Of a DNA stretch of 42,087 nt, positions 1 to 10,866 are shown in pieces. The notes beneath the pieces were generated by a model. It had not been told where the DNA came from. It ran no database searches and worked only from the letters and a program-made list of their open reading frames with translations. The stretch is taken from positions 1 through 42,087 of the forward strand of contig JAFXDK010000002.1 of the NCBI GenBank assembly GCA_017521805.1. The letters run 5' to 3'. Both the position numbers and the translations under genes were made by a program. Source of the stretch: Ruminococcus sp. GTDB taxonomy: Bacteria > Bacillota > Clostridia > Oscillospirales > Ruminococcaceae. The number at the start of each line of letters is the position of its first letter. Positions within the stretch are counted from its first letter, which is position 1.

Positions 1-1
1 T

Positions 2-1594
2 AAATGTTATGAGAAGGTTATCGTAGATTTAAGCGTAGATGATTTAAAAATAGATTACGCTTATTTGGATATTAACAATGACTCAGTAGATGAATTGTTT
101 ATTCGTAGTAAAGTTCTTGATGTACCTGAGAGTGAAAGTACAACAATATGTTTTTTTAATGGAACAGAATATATATCTTTTAGACGTATAGTTGTAGATG
201 AGTTTAAGTTTGATTTGCAGAATCGTAAGTATTATGAAATTCTAAAAGAAAACGATGATGATACTGATTATTCTATTTTAAGAAGTTACACATGGGAAAA
301 CGTTGAGTTTTCAGATGGTAATCAGGATTACCTTACATACTTTACAGGACTGGATATCTATGAAGGCGGACGCTTTTATCTGCATAATGACAACCGCTGC
401 ACAAAGGAAGAATACGACAAGGCAATGGCAGAATATGAAAATTGCGTCGGTGCAGAGTTTAAATTTATTCCCTATGATATAAACAAAGCTGTATTTGTGG
501 GAACATCTGAGGGTGATACAACACAAACAAATGTGGTAACAATACGGAAGAAAAAAACAACAACGACGACAATAACAAAGACTACAACAGCAGTTACCAC
601 AACAACCCAAAAGCCTACACAGGAAGTTCTTGACAAAGCAAGAGACGCGGCACTTGAAGCCAGTCTTGATAATAGAAATAAAGAATCTTACGTAGGTGTG
701 TATTATACTTACTACGACTTAAACGATGATTCTGTTCCTGAGTTGTTAATCAATTTTGAGGGTAATCTTGACTGGGGACTGGAAATTTATAAATTCAATG
801 GCGCTGAATTTGAATTCTGTAATTTAATTCCAAACTGTAACGGTGTTACAATTTGTAAGTCAAAAAAGCAGATATCCGGTGTTATTAAAGGCGGCGGACA
901 ATTTACATTTATCACTGCATTTGATAATGAACTGAATTTCAGTGCAGTTGATATATGGTTTGTAGGATATAATTATGACGAAAATGGTAATGCATATGAT
1001 GAGTACACGCATAATGATATTGTAGTAACCGAGGAAGAATATTTGACATGCGTGCATCAGTGTGACGCTTGCATACATTTAAATGCTCCGGAAAGTTTTA
1101 CGTTTTACTATAACAATGCTGATTATTTGCATGAAAAATATGCAAGAGAACAGATTTTGTTCGATTTTACATATACACAATATAACAAAGATGTAAAATA
1201 TGCTTATATCGATTTCTTTGGTGATAACGTTCCTGAAATGCTTGTAACTGTTGACCATGATGATTCTGTTCCTACGGTATACATATATGAATATATTGAT
1301 GAACAGTATGAATTAGTATCAAAAATAGGTAATTATAACAAGATAAAGCTTGATATGACTAACAGAAGATTGTATCTTCTTGATGATAAGAATTATACAC
1401 ATCGTGGAGATGTAATAACATTCGGGTATGACGGCACGTTTGAATGGCGTGAATATAGCGGTGAAAATGTTGAAAATGTTATAACTAATTATCTGCTTTA
1501 TAATAACTACGGTACCGAGCAGGAATTTAATGAATTCATAATTGAATTCAATAACTGTCAGGAAACAACTATTGATTTTAAATTATACAAATAA
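2..1594 (+). CDS. Secreted-type protein with Ca-loop-like repeats and Thr linker, 5' end cut off
   Basis: The reading frame is open to the left window edge, so the real start lies upstream. A TTG at 65 could serve as a start but has no ribosome site and falls inside a repeat. Numbered from that TTG, three similar segments (about residues 1-15, 213-231 and 377-395) share the pattern aromatic-x-D-[ILF]-N/D-x-D-x-V-x-E-[LM]. This resembles the D-x-N-x-D calcium-binding loops found in many clostridial secreted proteins. A Thr-rich linker (about 165-182) separates two modules, and each module later carries a TKEEY or TEEEY segment. Such linkers are typical of Ruminococcus surface or secreted proteins. 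The signal peptide or anchor would be upstream and is not visible. No enzymatic motif is recognised. The gene converges on ftsH, and a shared terminator lies between them. Confidence 0.75.
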   Translation, partial: KCYEKVIVDLSVDDLKIDYAYLDINNDSVDELFIRSKVLDVPESESTTICFFNGTEYISFRRIVVDEFKFDLQNRKYYEILKENDDDTDYSILRSYTWENVEFSDGNQDYLTYFTGLDIYEGGRFYLHNDNRCTKEEYDKAMAEYENCVGAEFKFIPYDINKAVFVGTSEGDTTQTNVVTIRKKKTTTTTITKTTTAVTTTTQKPTQEVLDKARDAALEASLDNRNKESYVGVYYTYYDLNDDSVPELLINFEGNLDWGLEIYKFNGAEFEFCNLIPNCNGVTICKSKKQISGVIKGGGQFTFITAFDNELNFSAVDIWFVGYNYDENGNAYDEYTHNDIVVTEEEYLTCVHQCDACIHLNAPESFTFYYNNADYLHEKYAREQILFDFTYTQYNKDVKYAYIDFFGDNVPEMLVTVDHDDSVPTVYIYEYIDEQYELVSKIGNYNKIKLDMTNRRLYLLDDKNYTHRGDVITFGYDGTFEWREYSGENVENVITNYLLYNNYGTEQEFNEFIIEFNNCQETTIDFKLYK

Positions 1595-1599
1595 TACAA

Positions 1600-1629
1600 A
1601 AAGGGTACCGAAACAAATCGGTACCCTTT
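1600..1629. terminator. Bidirectional terminator between convergent genes
   Basis: A perfect 12-bp stem (1600-1611 pairing with 1618-1629) has a six-base loop. The stem ends in AAA on the left and TTT on the right, so it can stop transcription from the upstream + gene and from the ftsH operon on the - strand. It lies exactly between the two stop codons. Confidence 0.85.
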
Positions 1630-1632
1630 AAA

Positions 1633-3579
1633 TTATTCTTCGGAATTGTCCGTATTTTCGCTGTTTTCAGCAGTATTTTCAGTGATTTCGGGTTCAGCCT
1701 GAACAGGTGCGGATTCCACCGCAGGCTCATCAGCCTCAATGTTTTCACCGTTCATAAGACGCTCAAATTTTTCATTGTCGATTTTCTCATATTTCAGCAG
1801 ATAATCGGCAAGCAAGTGCATTTTATTTGCGTTTGCAGTAAGGATTTCACGGCAGTTCTTGTAAGCCTTTTCAATGATTTCCTTTACTTCATCGTCAATC
1901 TGAGCTGCTACAGATTCGCTGTAATTGCGTGTATGACCGTAGTCTTTACCGAGGAATACTTCCTCATTATCAGAGCCGTAAACAACAGTTCCAAGCTTTT
2001 CAGAGAAGCCGTACTTTGTAACCATATTTCTTGCGGTTTTGGTAGCGCGTTCAATATCGTTTGAAGCGCCGGTGCAGATATCGTCAAGGAAGATTTCCTC
2101 AGCCACACGACCGCCGAGAAGCATTACAATATGCTCACGCATCTGAGTGCGAGAAACGTGCATATCGTCGGTATCAGGACGGGTAACAGTAAGACCTGCC
2201 GCCATACCGCGCTGAATAATTGTAACCTGATGAACCTTATCCTGTGTAGGCAGATTGTATGCCGCAACAGCATGGCCTGCTTCGTGGTATGCAGTAACCT
2301 TTTTGTCCTTTTCTGTAACGATTCTGGACTTTTTCTCAGGACCTGCAATGACTTTCATTGTAGCTTCCTCGATGTCCTTTTCGGTAATGGACTTTCTGTC
2401 AGCACGTGCCGCAAGGAGAGCCGCCTCATTGAGAAGATTTTCAAGGTCAGCACCTGTAAAGCCCTGTGTTGTCTGAGCAATAACTTTAAGGTCAACGTCC
2501 TTGTCAAGAGGTTTATTCTTTGAATGAACATTGAGGATTTCCTCACGTCCCTTTACATCGGGATATCCAACAACAATCTGTCTGTCGAAACGTCCCGGAC
2601 GGAGAAGGGCAGGGTCAAGGATATCACGGCGGTTTGTAGCCGCGATAACGATAACGCTCTCATTTCCTGTAAAGCCGTCCATTTCAACGAGAAGCTGATT
2701 GAGCGTCTGCTCACGTTCGTCGTGACCGCCTCCGAGACCTGCGCCTCTGTGACGGCCTACAGCGTCAATTTCGTCAATGAATATAATGGAGGGAGCGTGC
2801 TTTTTCGCCTGCTCAAAGAGGTCACGTACACGGGAAGCACCAACACCGACGAACATTTCAACGAAATCTGAGCCTGAAATTGGGAAGAATGGCACATTAG
2901 CCTCACCTGCAACAGCTCTTGCAAGGAGAGTTTTACCTGTTCCGGGAGGACCTAAAAGGAGCACACCCTTGGGGATTTTTGCGCCGATATCCTTATATTT
3001 CTTAGGATTTTTCATGAAATCAACAATTTCCTGAAGCTCCTGTTTTTCCTCATCAGCACCTGCAACATCCTTGAAAGTTGCTTTTCTTGCATCCGCTTGA
3101 TTTTTCAGATTAGCCTTGCCGAAAGTATTGTACTTTCCGCCGCCGCCGCTCTGGCGCATCATAAATACAAAAAGGAAAATTGCAAGTCCCACAGTGAGCA
3201 GAACTGGTATAAGCGTCAGCAGCCACGTATTATCCGTAGGTCTGATATAGTTCTGAACCAACGGCTCATTGGGATATTTCTTGTTGTATTCGATACGGTA
3301 ATTATCGGTATCATCAAGGAAAATACTTACATAAGGCACAGTATATCTGCGTTTTCCTTCCTCGCCTCTGAGCTGATAAGTCAGTTCACCTGAGCCGAGG
3401 TCGAGCTCATAGTAAGATACCTCATATTTGTCGAAATGGTTTATAATGTTTGTATACTCTGTTCTTTCGCCTGCTTCGGCAAGCTTTGATATTACAAAGT
3501 AAACGCAGAATATCGAAATAAATACGATAAGCAGATAAGTAAATACGCCTCTGTTCTTTTTTGGTGTCAAAATGCACAC
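1633..3579 (-). CDS. ftsH: ATP-dependent zinc metalloprotease FtsH
   Basis: Membrane-anchored AAA+ protease that degrades misfolded and regulatory membrane and cytosolic proteins as a hexamer. The 648-residue protein has two N-terminal membrane segments (about 13-31 and 119-140) flanking an extracytoplasmic region. The AAA module has Walker A GPPGTGKT at 210-217 and Walker B IIFIDEID at 265-272. The zinc site HEAGH is at 432-436, with the expected third-ligand Asp in GASND near 508. The C-terminus is an acidic Glu/Asn/Thr tail. The start is GTG (3577-3579), preceded by AGGATAGGAG. It lies 2 bases after the tilS stop, so it is the last gene of the rnj-gdpP-rplI-dnaB-tilS-ftsH run. The tilS-ftsH pairing is common in Firmicutes, although hpt, often between them, lies near 40 kb here. 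Confidence 0.97.
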   Translation of the reverse strand: MCILTPKKNRGVFTYLLIVFISIFCVYFVISKLAEAGERTEYTNIINHFDKYEVSYYELDLGSGELTYQLRGEEGKRRYTVPYVSIFLDDTDNYRIEYNKKYPNEPLVQNYIRPTDNTWLLTLIPVLLTVGLAIFLFVFMMRQSGGGGKYNTFGKANLKNQADARKATFKDVAGADEEKQELQEIVDFMKNPKKYKDIGAKIPKGVLLLGPPGTGKTLLARAVAGEANVPFFPISGSDFVEMFVGVGASRVRDLFEQAKKHAPSIIFIDEIDAVGRHRGAGLGGGHDEREQTLNQLLVEMDGFTGNESVIVIAATNRRDILDPALLRPGRFDRQIVVGYPDVKGREEILNVHSKNKPLDKDVDLKVIAQTTQGFTGADLENLLNEAALLAARADRKSITEKDIEEATMKVIAGPEKKSRIVTEKDKKVTAYHEAGHAVAAYNLPTQDKVHQVTIIQRGMAAGLTVTRPDTDDMHVSRTQMREHIVMLLGGRVAEEIFLDDICTGASNDIERATKTARNMVTKYGFSEKLGTVVYGSDNEEVFLGKDYGHTRNYSESVAAQIDDEVKEIIEKAYKNCREILTANANKMHLLADYLLKYEKIDNEKFERLMNGENIEADEPAVESAPVQAEPEITENTAENSENTDNSEE

Positions 3580-3581
3580 TC

Positions 3582-4925
3582 CTATCCTTCCCGCACGACA
3601 GTGATTTTCAGCAGCCTCGATGTATTTTCATCGGGGGCAACTCTTTCAGCTATGCCGATTTTTTCCCCGAAAGCAGTCCCCTCATCGTCCTCGATGAAGT
3701 GGAGAGTTTTTCTCTGGGAAACGGGAATTGTTTCATTAATTATTTTTTTTACAGAGGAAGTGAAATTCCGTCCTCTAAGTTTCAGCTTATCGCCGAATTT
3801 CCTGTTTCTGACAATAGCTGTTCCTTTTATTTTATCATAATCCAGCAGATAAAATGTTAAATTTTTATGAACAAAGTCAATTTTCTTCAAATTTTCACAA
3901 TTGATAATCTCGCAAATGAGTACAGAATCGGGGAAAATACGGTTTTCTCCGATTTTAAGCTCTGCTGAAATGATTTCTTCTGTTTTTTGGGGGAGTATTT
4001 CCGAAAGCTTCATTTCTTTTCCGTCGGAAACGAGATAAATATTCCCCGAGATATTGATTTTTCCGCCATTTACCGCAATATTGTCGCAGTCTGTAAGCCT
4101 TCTATTTGAAAAGGGGAGGGAGTTTGCAGAAAGATATCTTGCAATACATCTGCGGCGTACAACCTCATTATACCCCGATAAGCCGTGAAATAAGCCATTT
4201 TGCAGACATTTTTCCATAGCCTCTGCCACAATTTCTTCTATAAGGTCGTTTTCACTGCGCAGAACCTCAGAAGTTCGTACAGTTGTTTCCGTCAGAGAGC
4301 CGTTAATCTCTTTCATAAGCGGAATAATATTATGCCGTATTTTATTTCTCGTGTAATCATCAGTTAGATTTGAACTGTCCGTAACGAAATCCTGCCCGAT
4401 ATTGCGCAGATAATCCTCAATTTCCGCCCTTGAAACTGCAATGAGAGGGCGGATTATATTGTCCCGCACAGGCGGAATCCCAGAAATGCCTTTCAGCCCT
4501 GTTCCGCGGATAATATTGAGAAGCATAGTTTCAAGGTTATCATCGGCATTGTGAGCCGTAGCAAGCATTTTTCCCTCTGTATGACAGCGGAAAGCCTCGT
4601 ATCTCATTTCCCTTGCGGCTTCCTCACAGGACAGCCGATTTTTCACGGAATATTCCCGAACATTGCAGGAAACAACAGTGAGGGGGATATCAAGTCTGCG
4701 GCATAACTCGCGGCAGAATTGCTCATCTCCGTCGCTTTCTGTGCTTCTGAGACAGTGATTGATATGGATAGCCTCAAGGGAAAAATCCATATTATCTGCA
4801 AGCTCCCGTAACGCAAGAAGAAGGCATACGCTGTCCGCACCGCCTGAAAGACCGCAGACAACGGTATCGCCTTTTCTTAGCATATTGTATTTTTCCGCTG
4901 TACTGCGGATTTTTTCAATCATCAT
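3582..4925 (-). CDS. tilS: tRNA(Ile)-lysidine synthetase TilS
   Basis: ATP-dependent enzyme that attaches lysine to C34 of the CAU-anticodon tRNA-Ile so that it reads AUA codons. The PP-loop SGGADS lies at 27-32 near the N-terminus, followed by the N-type ATPase core. A central helical region and a C-terminal substrate-binding domain (about 370-447) complete a full-length 447-residue enzyme. The start is one of two adjacent ATGs (4920-4925). The gene begins 3 bases after the dnaB stop and its stop is 2 bases before ftsH, so it is almost certainly cotranscribed and coupled with both. It is essential in most bacteria. The N-terminal motif and the context together make the assignment firm; the C-terminal domain is more divergent. 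Confidence 0.95.
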   Translation of the reverse strand: MMIEKIRSTAEKYNMLRKGDTVVCGLSGGADSVCLLLALRELADNMDFSLEAIHINHCLRSTESDGDEQFCRELCRRLDIPLTVVSCNVREYSVKNRLSCEEAAREMRYEAFRCHTEGKMLATAHNADDNLETMLLNIIRGTGLKGISGIPPVRDNIIRPLIAVSRAEIEDYLRNIGQDFVTDSSNLTDDYTRNKIRHNIIPLMKEINGSLTETTVRTSEVLRSENDLIEEIVAEAMEKCLQNGLFHGLSGYNEVVRRRCIARYLSANSLPFSNRRLTDCDNIAVNGGKINISGNIYLVSDGKEMKLSEILPQKTEEIISAELKIGENRIFPDSVLICEIINCENLKKIDFVHKNLTFYLLDYDKIKGTAIVRNRKFGDKLKLRGRNFTSSVKKIINETIPVSQRKTLHFIEDDEGTAFGEKIGIAERVAPDENTSRLLKITVVREG

Positions 4926-4928
4926 ACA

Positions 4929-6278
4929 TTATCCCTCAGGCGGCTGATTATATTCGGGATTCGAGAATCGTGTAAACTGACCGTTCCAGATAAGCTCAAC
5001 AGTACCCGTTTCACCGTGACGGTTTTTAGCAACAATACATTCAGAGATATTCTGCTTTGTGCTCTCTTTGTTATAATATGCGTCACGATAGAGGAAAAGT
5101 ATAATATCAGCGTCCTGCTCGATTGAACCTGATTCACGGAGGTCTGACATCATAGGACGTTTATCAGTACGGCTTTCAACAGCACGGGAGAGCTGTGAAA
5201 GGAGTATAACAGGAACGTTCAGCTCCTTAGCCATAACTTTAAGCTGTCGGGTGATTTCCGAAATTACGGTAACACGGTTGTCCGAACGCGATGTAGAGCC
5301 CATAAGCTGCAAATAGTCGATAACAACAAGACCGAGATTTTTTACTCGTCTCAGCTTAGCTTTCATCTGCTGAACGGTCATACTTGCGGTATCGTCAATA
5401 AACATGGGCAGAGTGCTGAGATAAGCGGCACTTGTAGCAAGGCGCACCCATTCATCAGTCTGAATTCTGCCGTTTCTGAGATTTCCCGATTCAACAAGAG
5501 CCTCCGTTGAGAGTAGTCGCGTAGCAAGCTGCTCTTTGGACATTTCCAGATTGAAGATTACAACTTCCTTGTCGCTTCGTCGTGCCACATTAGTGGCAAT
5601 ATTCATTGCGAATGAAGTTTTACCCATAGCAGGACGAGCAGCAATGATGATAAGGTCGGATTTATTAAGTCCCGATGTAATTGTATCAAGATAGGAAAAA
5701 CCTGTTCTTGCACCAACATATTTATCCTTATCTTCACCTGTGATTTTTCCCAGTCTGTCGTAGGCTTCAAGTACAGCTTCGGAAAGAGGGGAGAGACCGC
5801 TTACGTTTCGTCCCTGACGGATATCGTAGATTTTCTGTTCAGCGGAATCAAGAAGCAGCTGAGCGTCAGTTTCCCCTGATTGTATATCGTCGAGAATACC
5901 TCTTGCGGCGAATCCAAGACTTCTGATAAAATATTTATCAGAAACAATTTTGCAGTAGCTTTCGATATTCTCCGTAGTAGGCAGGGTATTGGCGATTTCC
6001 ATGAGATACCGCTTGCCCTCAGAGGCGGATTCAAAAATCCCCAGTTTCTCAATTTCATTGAGAACAGTTACGGGGTCTATTGGAGAGCCGCCGGTGAACA
6101 TACGATAGATTATACTGAAAATTTTCTTGTGGTTTTCACTGTAGAAATATTCAGGCTTGACTTTTTCAATAACAGTAGGCATAACGGAGGGGTCGGAAAG
6201 CACCGCACCGATAACCGACTGTTCCGCCTCAATACTATGAGGAAATTCAGCGGCGGAGAAAATGCTGTTAGCGTCCAT
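4929..6278 (-). CDS. dnaB: Replicative DNA helicase DnaB
   Basis: Hexameric 5'-3' helicase of the replication fork, interacting with primase. The 449-residue protein starts with the primase-binding N-domain (HSIEAEQSVIGAVL, 14-27). A RecA-like C-domain carries Walker A ARPAMGKT at 214-221 and the Walker B segment VVIDYLQLM ending at 326. The family H4 segments (LLSQLSRAVE, and SDLRESGSIEQDADI further on) are intact. There is no intein insertion, which is worth stating because dnaB is a frequent intein site. The ATG start overlaps the rplI stop by one base (TGATG), indicating translational coupling. It belongs to the conserved rplI-dnaB pair within the rnj-to-ftsH operon. Confidence 0.97.
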   Translation of the reverse strand: MDANSIFSAAEFPHSIEAEQSVIGAVLSDPSVMPTVIEKVKPEYFYSENHKKIFSIIYRMFTGGSPIDPVTVLNEIEKLGIFESASEGKRYLMEIANTLPTTENIESYCKIVSDKYFIRSLGFAARGILDDIQSGETDAQLLLDSAEQKIYDIRQGRNVSGLSPLSEAVLEAYDRLGKITGEDKDKYVGARTGFSYLDTITSGLNKSDLIIIAARPAMGKTSFAMNIATNVARRSDKEVVIFNLEMSKEQLATRLLSTEALVESGNLRNGRIQTDEWVRLATSAAYLSTLPMFIDDTASMTVQQMKAKLRRVKNLGLVVIDYLQLMGSTSRSDNRVTVISEITRQLKVMAKELNVPVILLSQLSRAVESRTDKRPMMSDLRESGSIEQDADIILFLYRDAYYNKESTKQNISECIVAKNRHGETGTVELIWNGQFTRFSNPEYNQPPEG

Positions 6279-6724
6279 CAGCCCTCAATTACCTCAACGT
6301 CAACCTTTTCGGAAACTCCTGTGTAAAACTTGATTGTTGCGGAATAAGAACCGAAATTCTTGATATCTGTGCTGAGAGAAATTTTTTTCTTATCAACTTT
6401 AACGCCAAGCTGAGCGTCAAGAGCCTCAGCAACATGAGCAGCAGTTACAGAGCCGAAAAGACGGTCATTTGAGCCTGCCTTAGCTTTGATAATAAGCTTT
6501 TTGTCCTTAACCTTTGCAGCAGCCTCCTGAGCAGCTTTTTTCTCTGTATCAATCTTGAACTGAGCAGAGGACTGCTGACCTGCAAGCTTACTGAGATTTT
6601 CTGGAGTAGCCTCAACAGCAAGTCCCTTAGGGAGAAGCATATTTCTTGCATAGCCGTCAGCTACATTTTTTACCTCGCCCTTTTTTCCTGAACCTTTAAC
6701 GTCCTGTAAGTAGATAACTTTCAT
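6278..6724 (-). CDS. rplI: 50S ribosomal protein L9
   Basis: Large-subunit protein that binds 23S rRNA near the L1 stalk and helps maintain the reading frame. The 148-residue length is typical. The N-terminal domain holds the RNA-binding signature [18 protein letters not shown] and the glycine-rich [11 protein letters not shown] stretch. A long Lys/Ala-rich connecting helix (about 60-85) and the C-terminal domain follow. The ATG is preceded by AAAGGA. It sits 5 bases downstream of gdpP and overlaps dnaB by one base. The gdpP-rplI-dnaB order is widely conserved in Firmicutes, which supports both neighbouring assignments. Confidence 0.97.
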   Translation of the reverse strand: MKVIYLQDVKGSGKKGEVKNVADGYARNMLLPKGLAVEATPENLSKLAGQQSSAQFKIDTEKKAAQEAAAKVKDKKLIIKAKAGSNDRLFGSVTAAHVAEALDAQLGVKVDKKKISLSTDIKNFGSYSATIKFYTGVSEKVDVEVIEG

Positions 6725-6729
6725 ATTTT

Positions 6730-8709
6730 TTATTTCCTTTCATCTAATTCTTTGTCACGGTCATTGATTGCACGGACAAGAAGTTCTGACGCTTCTTTGA
6801 GGGAAACGTCATTGAGCTGAGCAGCCGCCATAGTCTGATGACCGCCGCCGCCCAGTTTTTCCATAATAATCTGCACATTTATTGCTCCAAGAGAGCGTGC
6901 AGAGATATTGGCAACATTATTTGTTTTATAAATTACAAATGAAGCGTCAACATCGGTGATGTTGAGCAGTTCATCAGCCGCCTGAGGTGCGATAATGCGT
7001 ATATCACTACATTTTACATCTGCAACGGCAATGGCACATTTTTTATGTATCTTTGCCGAAGAAACGATTTCCATTTTGTTTTTGTAGGAATCGAATGAGC
7101 CTGAAAACAGCAGTTTTACCGCAACGGTATCAGCGCCCAGCTTTTTGAGAAATGCTGCCGCCTCAAAGGTTCTTGCACCGGTACGCATAACGAAATTTTT
7201 CGTATCGAGCATAATACCGGCAAGAAGTGCCTCTGCGCAGTAGGAGGGAAGCTTTTCATCGTTGTCGAAGCGGAAGTACTGTATAAGCTCAGTAACCATT
7301 TCAGAAGCCGATGAAGCATATGGCTCATGGTAGAAAATCACGGAATTATCGATGTAATTTACAGTTTTTCTGTGGTGGTCAATAACCACAACCTGTCTGC
7401 TGATGTCGTAAAGTTCAGTGGATTCAACATTATCCTTGTTGTGAGTATCTACAATAATCAGCAGGTCATTGTCATTTATAGTCTGCAAAGCAGCAGAGGG
7501 AGTTATAAACAGTCCCTGACCTGCCTGTGCTTCAATAATGTCAACGAGGTTTACAGCAAGATTCTTAGTGCGTTCAACAACGATATGCACTTCCTTGCCC
7601 ATAATCCGCAAAGCACCTGCAAGACCGCAGGCAGAACCAACGGAATCAAGGTCACCGTAACGATGCCCCATGATATACACCGTATTGCAGTTCAGAATGA
7701 CATCCTGCATGGCATTGGCTATAATACGTGTTTTAGCGCGGGACATTTTTTCAACGCCCTTGGAAACACCGCCAAAAAAGCGATAACCGTTGACTGTTTT
7801 TACCACAGCCTGATCACCGCCTCGACCCAGAGCCATTTCAAGACACTGACGGGCGATTTTTTCGCTTTCTTCAAGGGAATCAGCACCCTCACCCACGCCT
7901 ATAGACAGGGTAAGAGGATATTTACCTGCAATTTTTATATCTCTTGCCATATCGAGTATCTTGAATTTTTCCCTGATTTTATCATCAAGGTGACGATGCT
8001 CGATAACAGCGTAGAATGTATTGGGAGAAATTTTTTTAATAAAGCCGTTTGTACTGCTCATGAATTTTTCCATAAGCTGTTCAATTTCAACGGCAGCACG
8101 AGCTTTCTCGGTTTCTTTGGCATTCTGCATAATCTCGTCGTAGGTATCAATAGTCATAATAACTACATTAGGGTGAGAAAGTTCCGCCTCTTTTTTCAGA
8201 TTGTGACATTCCGTTTCGTCGTGGAAGTATGCAATAAGGAAAGTAACATCATTTTTAGCGAATTCCTCATATACAATTTTGTAGACAGAATCATGTATAC
8301 GGCATACAACAGAGCCGTTTTCCAAAAGGGAATTTACATTCACAGCAGTGCAATCCTCAAAATTCATACCATAGAAATCGCCGCCCATGCAGATTTTTTC
8401 CGAGAATATGCGGTTAAACCACACAATCCTGCCGTCCTTTTCGATAACAGCCACAGGAGCAGGCAGAGTATTCATATATTCAGCGGCAGAATTTTCAAGA
8501 TGCGCATTCATTTTGGTGAAATAGCGCACTGAATTTCTTGAAAACACGGCATAAATCACAATAAGAATAACAGCGAGGACAGCTGCGGAAATCATACTCA
8601 CAGTGCCGTACAGCTTATTATATTCAAAAAGCGCCAGAGAGACAAACAGCTGACTTGCAATGATTGCAGAAATCATTATCAAAGCAGCACCGGGAAACTT
8701 TTTCTTCAC
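6730..8709 (-). CDS. gdpP: Cyclic-di-AMP phosphodiesterase GdpP
   Basis: Membrane enzyme that hydrolyses c-di-AMP to pApA, affecting potassium and osmotic balance and wall stress. The 659-residue protein has two N-terminal membrane helices (about 8-27 and 38-56) and a PAS-like domain (about 80-165). A degenerate GGDEF domain (about 180-305, signature remnant LGRGGDQ) follows. The catalytic DHH/DHHA1 module has GHRYGDLDS at 348-356, DTH near 421 and VIDHHR at 442-447. The C-terminal DHHA1 glycine motif GGGGHQ is present. The start is GTG (8707-8709), preceded by an AGGGGGGAT ribosome site. It follows rnj by 36 bases and precedes rplI by 5. The degenerate GGDEF is a family trait, not a lesion. 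Confidence 0.95.
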   Translation of the reverse strand: MKKKFPGAALIMISAIIASQLFVSLALFEYNKLYGTVSMISAAVLAVILIVIYAVFSRNSVRYFTKMNAHLENSAAEYMNTLPAPVAVIEKDGRIVWFNRIFSEKICMGGDFYGMNFEDCTAVNVNSLLENGSVVCRIHDSVYKIVYEEFAKNDVTFLIAYFHDETECHNLKKEAELSHPNVVIMTIDTYDEIMQNAKETEKARAAVEIEQLMEKFMSSTNGFIKKISPNTFYAVIEHRHLDDKIREKFKILDMARDIKIAGKYPLTLSIGVGEGADSLEESEKIARQCLEMALGRGGDQAVVKTVNGYRFFGGVSKGVEKMSRAKTRIIANAMQDVILNCNTVYIMGHRYGDLDSVGSACGLAGALRIMGKEVHIVVERTKNLAVNLVDIIEAQAGQGLFITPSAALQTINDNDLLIIVDTHNKDNVESTELYDISRQVVVIDHHRKTVNYIDNSVIFYHEPYASSASEMVTELIQYFRFDNDEKLPSYCAEALLAGIMLDTKNFVMRTGARTFEAAAFLKKLGADTVAVKLLFSGSFDSYKNKMEIVSSAKIHKKCAIAVADVKCSDIRIIAPQAADELLNITDVDASFVIYKTNNVANISARSLGAINVQIIMEKLGGGGHQTMAAAQLNDVSLKEASELLVRAINDRDKELDERK

Positions 8710-8745
8710 AGCATCCCCCCCTTACATTTACAAATAAGCAGATTT

Positions 8746-10548
8746 TTATAATTCCATGATTATAGGAAGAATCATAGGACTTCTCTTTGTTTTCTGATAA
8801 ATATAATCTGACAGAGCGTCGCGGAGCTTGCCCTTGAGAGTGTTCCATTCACGCATTTCGTGATACGAGCAATTATCAAGGGTTTCAATGAGAAGATTTT
8901 TAGCCTCTACAAAGAGCTCCTCAGATTCGCGTACATATACAAATCCTCTTGAAATGATATCAGGACCTGCAACAACCACGTTATCCGCTTTTTCTATACC
9001 GATAACGATAATGATAAGACCGTCCTGAGCGAGATGCTTTCTATCGCGGAGTACAATAGAACCTACATCGCCAACGCCCAGACCATCAACGAGAACGCGT
9101 CCGGAGGGCACCTGTGAAACGACTTTCATTGTAAGACCGTCGGATTCTATAACATTACCTATTTCTGCAATAATTACATTTTCACGGGGCATACCCATTT
9201 GCACAGCAAGGTCGCCATGCTTTTTGAGATGCTTGTACTCACCATGAACAGGGATAAAGAATTTAGGCTTTGTGAGAGCCTGCATGAGTTTGAGTTCCTC
9301 CTGACAGGCATGACCTGAAACGTGAACCTCATACATAGCTTCATATACAACCTCAGCACCGGATTTCATAAGCTCATTTACAACACGAGTAACATACTTT
9401 TCATTTCCCGGGATAGGAGTAGCAGAAATGATAATGAAATCCATGGGAGTAATACTTACTTTTCTATGGTCGTTCATTGCCATACGAGTAAGGGCAGACA
9501 TAGGCTCACCCTGACTTCCCGTAGTGATAAGGACAATTCGCTCATTTTCGTAGCGGTTCATCATATCAATGTCAATGAATATGCCGTCGGGAACTTCAAG
9601 ATATCCCAGTTCCACAGCCGTATTTATAACATTTATCATACTTCTGCCAAATACAGCAACTTTTCTTCCGTAGTGCTCAGCAGCGTTGATAATCTGCTGT
9701 ACACGGTGAATATTAGATGAAAATGTAGCGATGATTATACGTTTTCCCTCGCCCTTTTTGAAAAGACGGTCAAAGGATTCGCCTACAGTACGTTCAGAAC
9801 GGGTACAGCCCTCTCTTTCGGCATTTGTGGAATCCGCCATAAGCGCAAGAACGCCTTTGCTTCCAAGCTCACCGAAGCGTGCAAGGTCAATGATATTACC
9901 GTCGATAGGGGAGTAATCAACTTTGAAATCGCCTGTATGAACGATTACGCCTGCAGGGGTATGAATAGCCATACCTACAGCGTCGGGTATGGAGTGGTTT
10001 ACCTTGATAAATTCCACCGCCATGCAGCCCATTTTAACAGTTTTTCTCGGCTCAACTACGTTCAGCTTTACCTGATTGAGAATACCCTGTTCTTTCAGCT
10101 TACCCTCAATAAGACCAATGGTAAGGCGTGTAGCGTATACGGGTACATTTACCTTTTTAAGCAGATAAGCAAGTCCGCCGATGTGGTCCTCGTGACCGTG
10201 AGTTATAACAATTCCTCTGATTTTGTCAGCATTGCGCTCAACGTAGGTGAAATCTGGTATAACTATGTCAACGCCGGGCATATCAGCGTCAGGGAAAGCA
10301 AGACCGCAGTCGAGAATGAACATATCGTTTGAACATTCAAATACAGTCATATTCTTACCAATCTCATTAAGACCGCCGAGAGGGATAATTCTTACAGGAG
10401 TTTTTCTTACTTCTTTCACCTGTTTAGGCTTGCGGACAGAGGCTGAGGGTGCCTTACCGCTGAAATTTGTATTTTTCTTTGGCTGGTCTGTTGTTTTTTT
10501 ACGCACAGGACTTCTGTATGTTTTTTTTGTTGAATTGTTTTCGTTCAC
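8746..10548 (-). CDS. rnj: Ribonuclease J
   Basis: Metallo-beta-lactamase/beta-CASP nuclease with endo- and 5'-3' exonuclease activity, central to mRNA turnover and rRNA 5' processing in Firmicutes. The 600-residue protein carries the metal motif HGHEDH at 117-122 and the beta-CASP and C-terminal regions of the family. A Lys/Ser/Pro-rich, probably disordered extension of about 50 residues precedes the usual start of the fold (PVRIIPLGGLNEIG). The GTG start (10546-10548) has an excellent AAAGGAGG site 8 bases upstream, so the extension is genuinely translated. It is the first gene of the operon ending with ftsH, driven by the consensus promoter at 10677-10705 through a leader of about 120 bases. 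Only one rnj is visible here; assignment to J1 or J2 is not attempted. Confidence 0.95.
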   Translation of the reverse strand: MNENNSTKKTYRSPVRKKTTDQPKKNTNFSGKAPSASVRKPKQVKEVRKTPVRIIPLGGLNEIGKNMTVFECSNDMFILDCGLAFPDADMPGVDIVIPDFTYVERNADKIRGIVITHGHEDHIGGLAYLLKKVNVPVYATRLTIGLIEGKLKEQGILNQVKLNVVEPRKTVKMGCMAVEFIKVNHSIPDAVGMAIHTPAGVIVHTGDFKVDYSPIDGNIIDLARFGELGSKGVLALMADSTNAEREGCTRSERTVGESFDRLFKKGEGKRIIIATFSSNIHRVQQIINAAEHYGRKVAVFGRSMINVINTAVELGYLEVPDGIFIDIDMMNRYENERIVLITTGSQGEPMSALTRMAMNDHRKVSITPMDFIIISATPIPGNEKYVTRVVNELMKSGAEVVYEAMYEVHVSGHACQEELKLMQALTKPKFFIPVHGEYKHLKKHGDLAVQMGMPRENVIIAEIGNVIESDGLTMKVVSQVPSGRVLVDGLGVGDVGSIVLRDRKHLAQDGLIIIVIGIEKADNVVVAGPDIISRGFVYVRESEELFVEAKNLLIETLDNCSYHEMREWNTLKGKLRDALSDYIYQKTKRSPMILPIIMEL

Positions 10549-10597
10549 TAAATAGTCCTCCTTTAAAACAGTGATTTAACGTTGTTATATATATTTT

Positions 10598-10645
10598 TGG
10601 CAAAGCCAGATTTACTGAAATCGCCATTAAATTCATAAATTTAAT
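10598..10645 (-). other. Small hairpins in the rnj leader
   Basis: The roughly 120-base untranslated leader of rnj contains two small stems. One has 8 bp arms at 10626-10633 and 10638-10645 with a 4-base loop and is AT-only. The other is a TGGC/GCCA stem at 10598-10608. They may influence leader folding or RNase J self-regulation, but nothing matches a known riboswitch. Confidence 0.35.
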
Positions 10646-10676
10646 CATTTGAATATTCACAAATGGAGATAATATA

Positions 10677-10705
10677 ATTATACCCAAAAATTTGATATAT
10701 GTCAA
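10677..10705 (-). promoter_or_regulatory. Consensus sigma-A promoter of the rnj-ftsH operon
   Basis: On the - strand, a perfect TTGACA (10700-10705) and a perfect TATAAT (10677-10682) are separated by exactly 17 bases. Transcription should start near 10670, about 120 bases upstream of the rnj GTG. Confidence 0.85.
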
Positions 10706-10866
10706 TACCAAATGAAAAAACAATTCTGAGTATTTTTCAATGTTTTTCAGAAATTAAATTCTTATGTTTTCAACACAGAAGAATGTTTATAATTTTCTCT
10801 GTATTATATAAAAAAGCGTGTTGATAATTATGCACATATCCAAACTTTTGAAAAATTTTTCAAAAT

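Noticed and set aside
7327-8532. Long open frame of 401 codons on the + strand
   Set aside because: It lies antisense to the intact gdpP gene, has no ribosome site and no recognisable protein pattern; it is a by-product of gdpP codon use.
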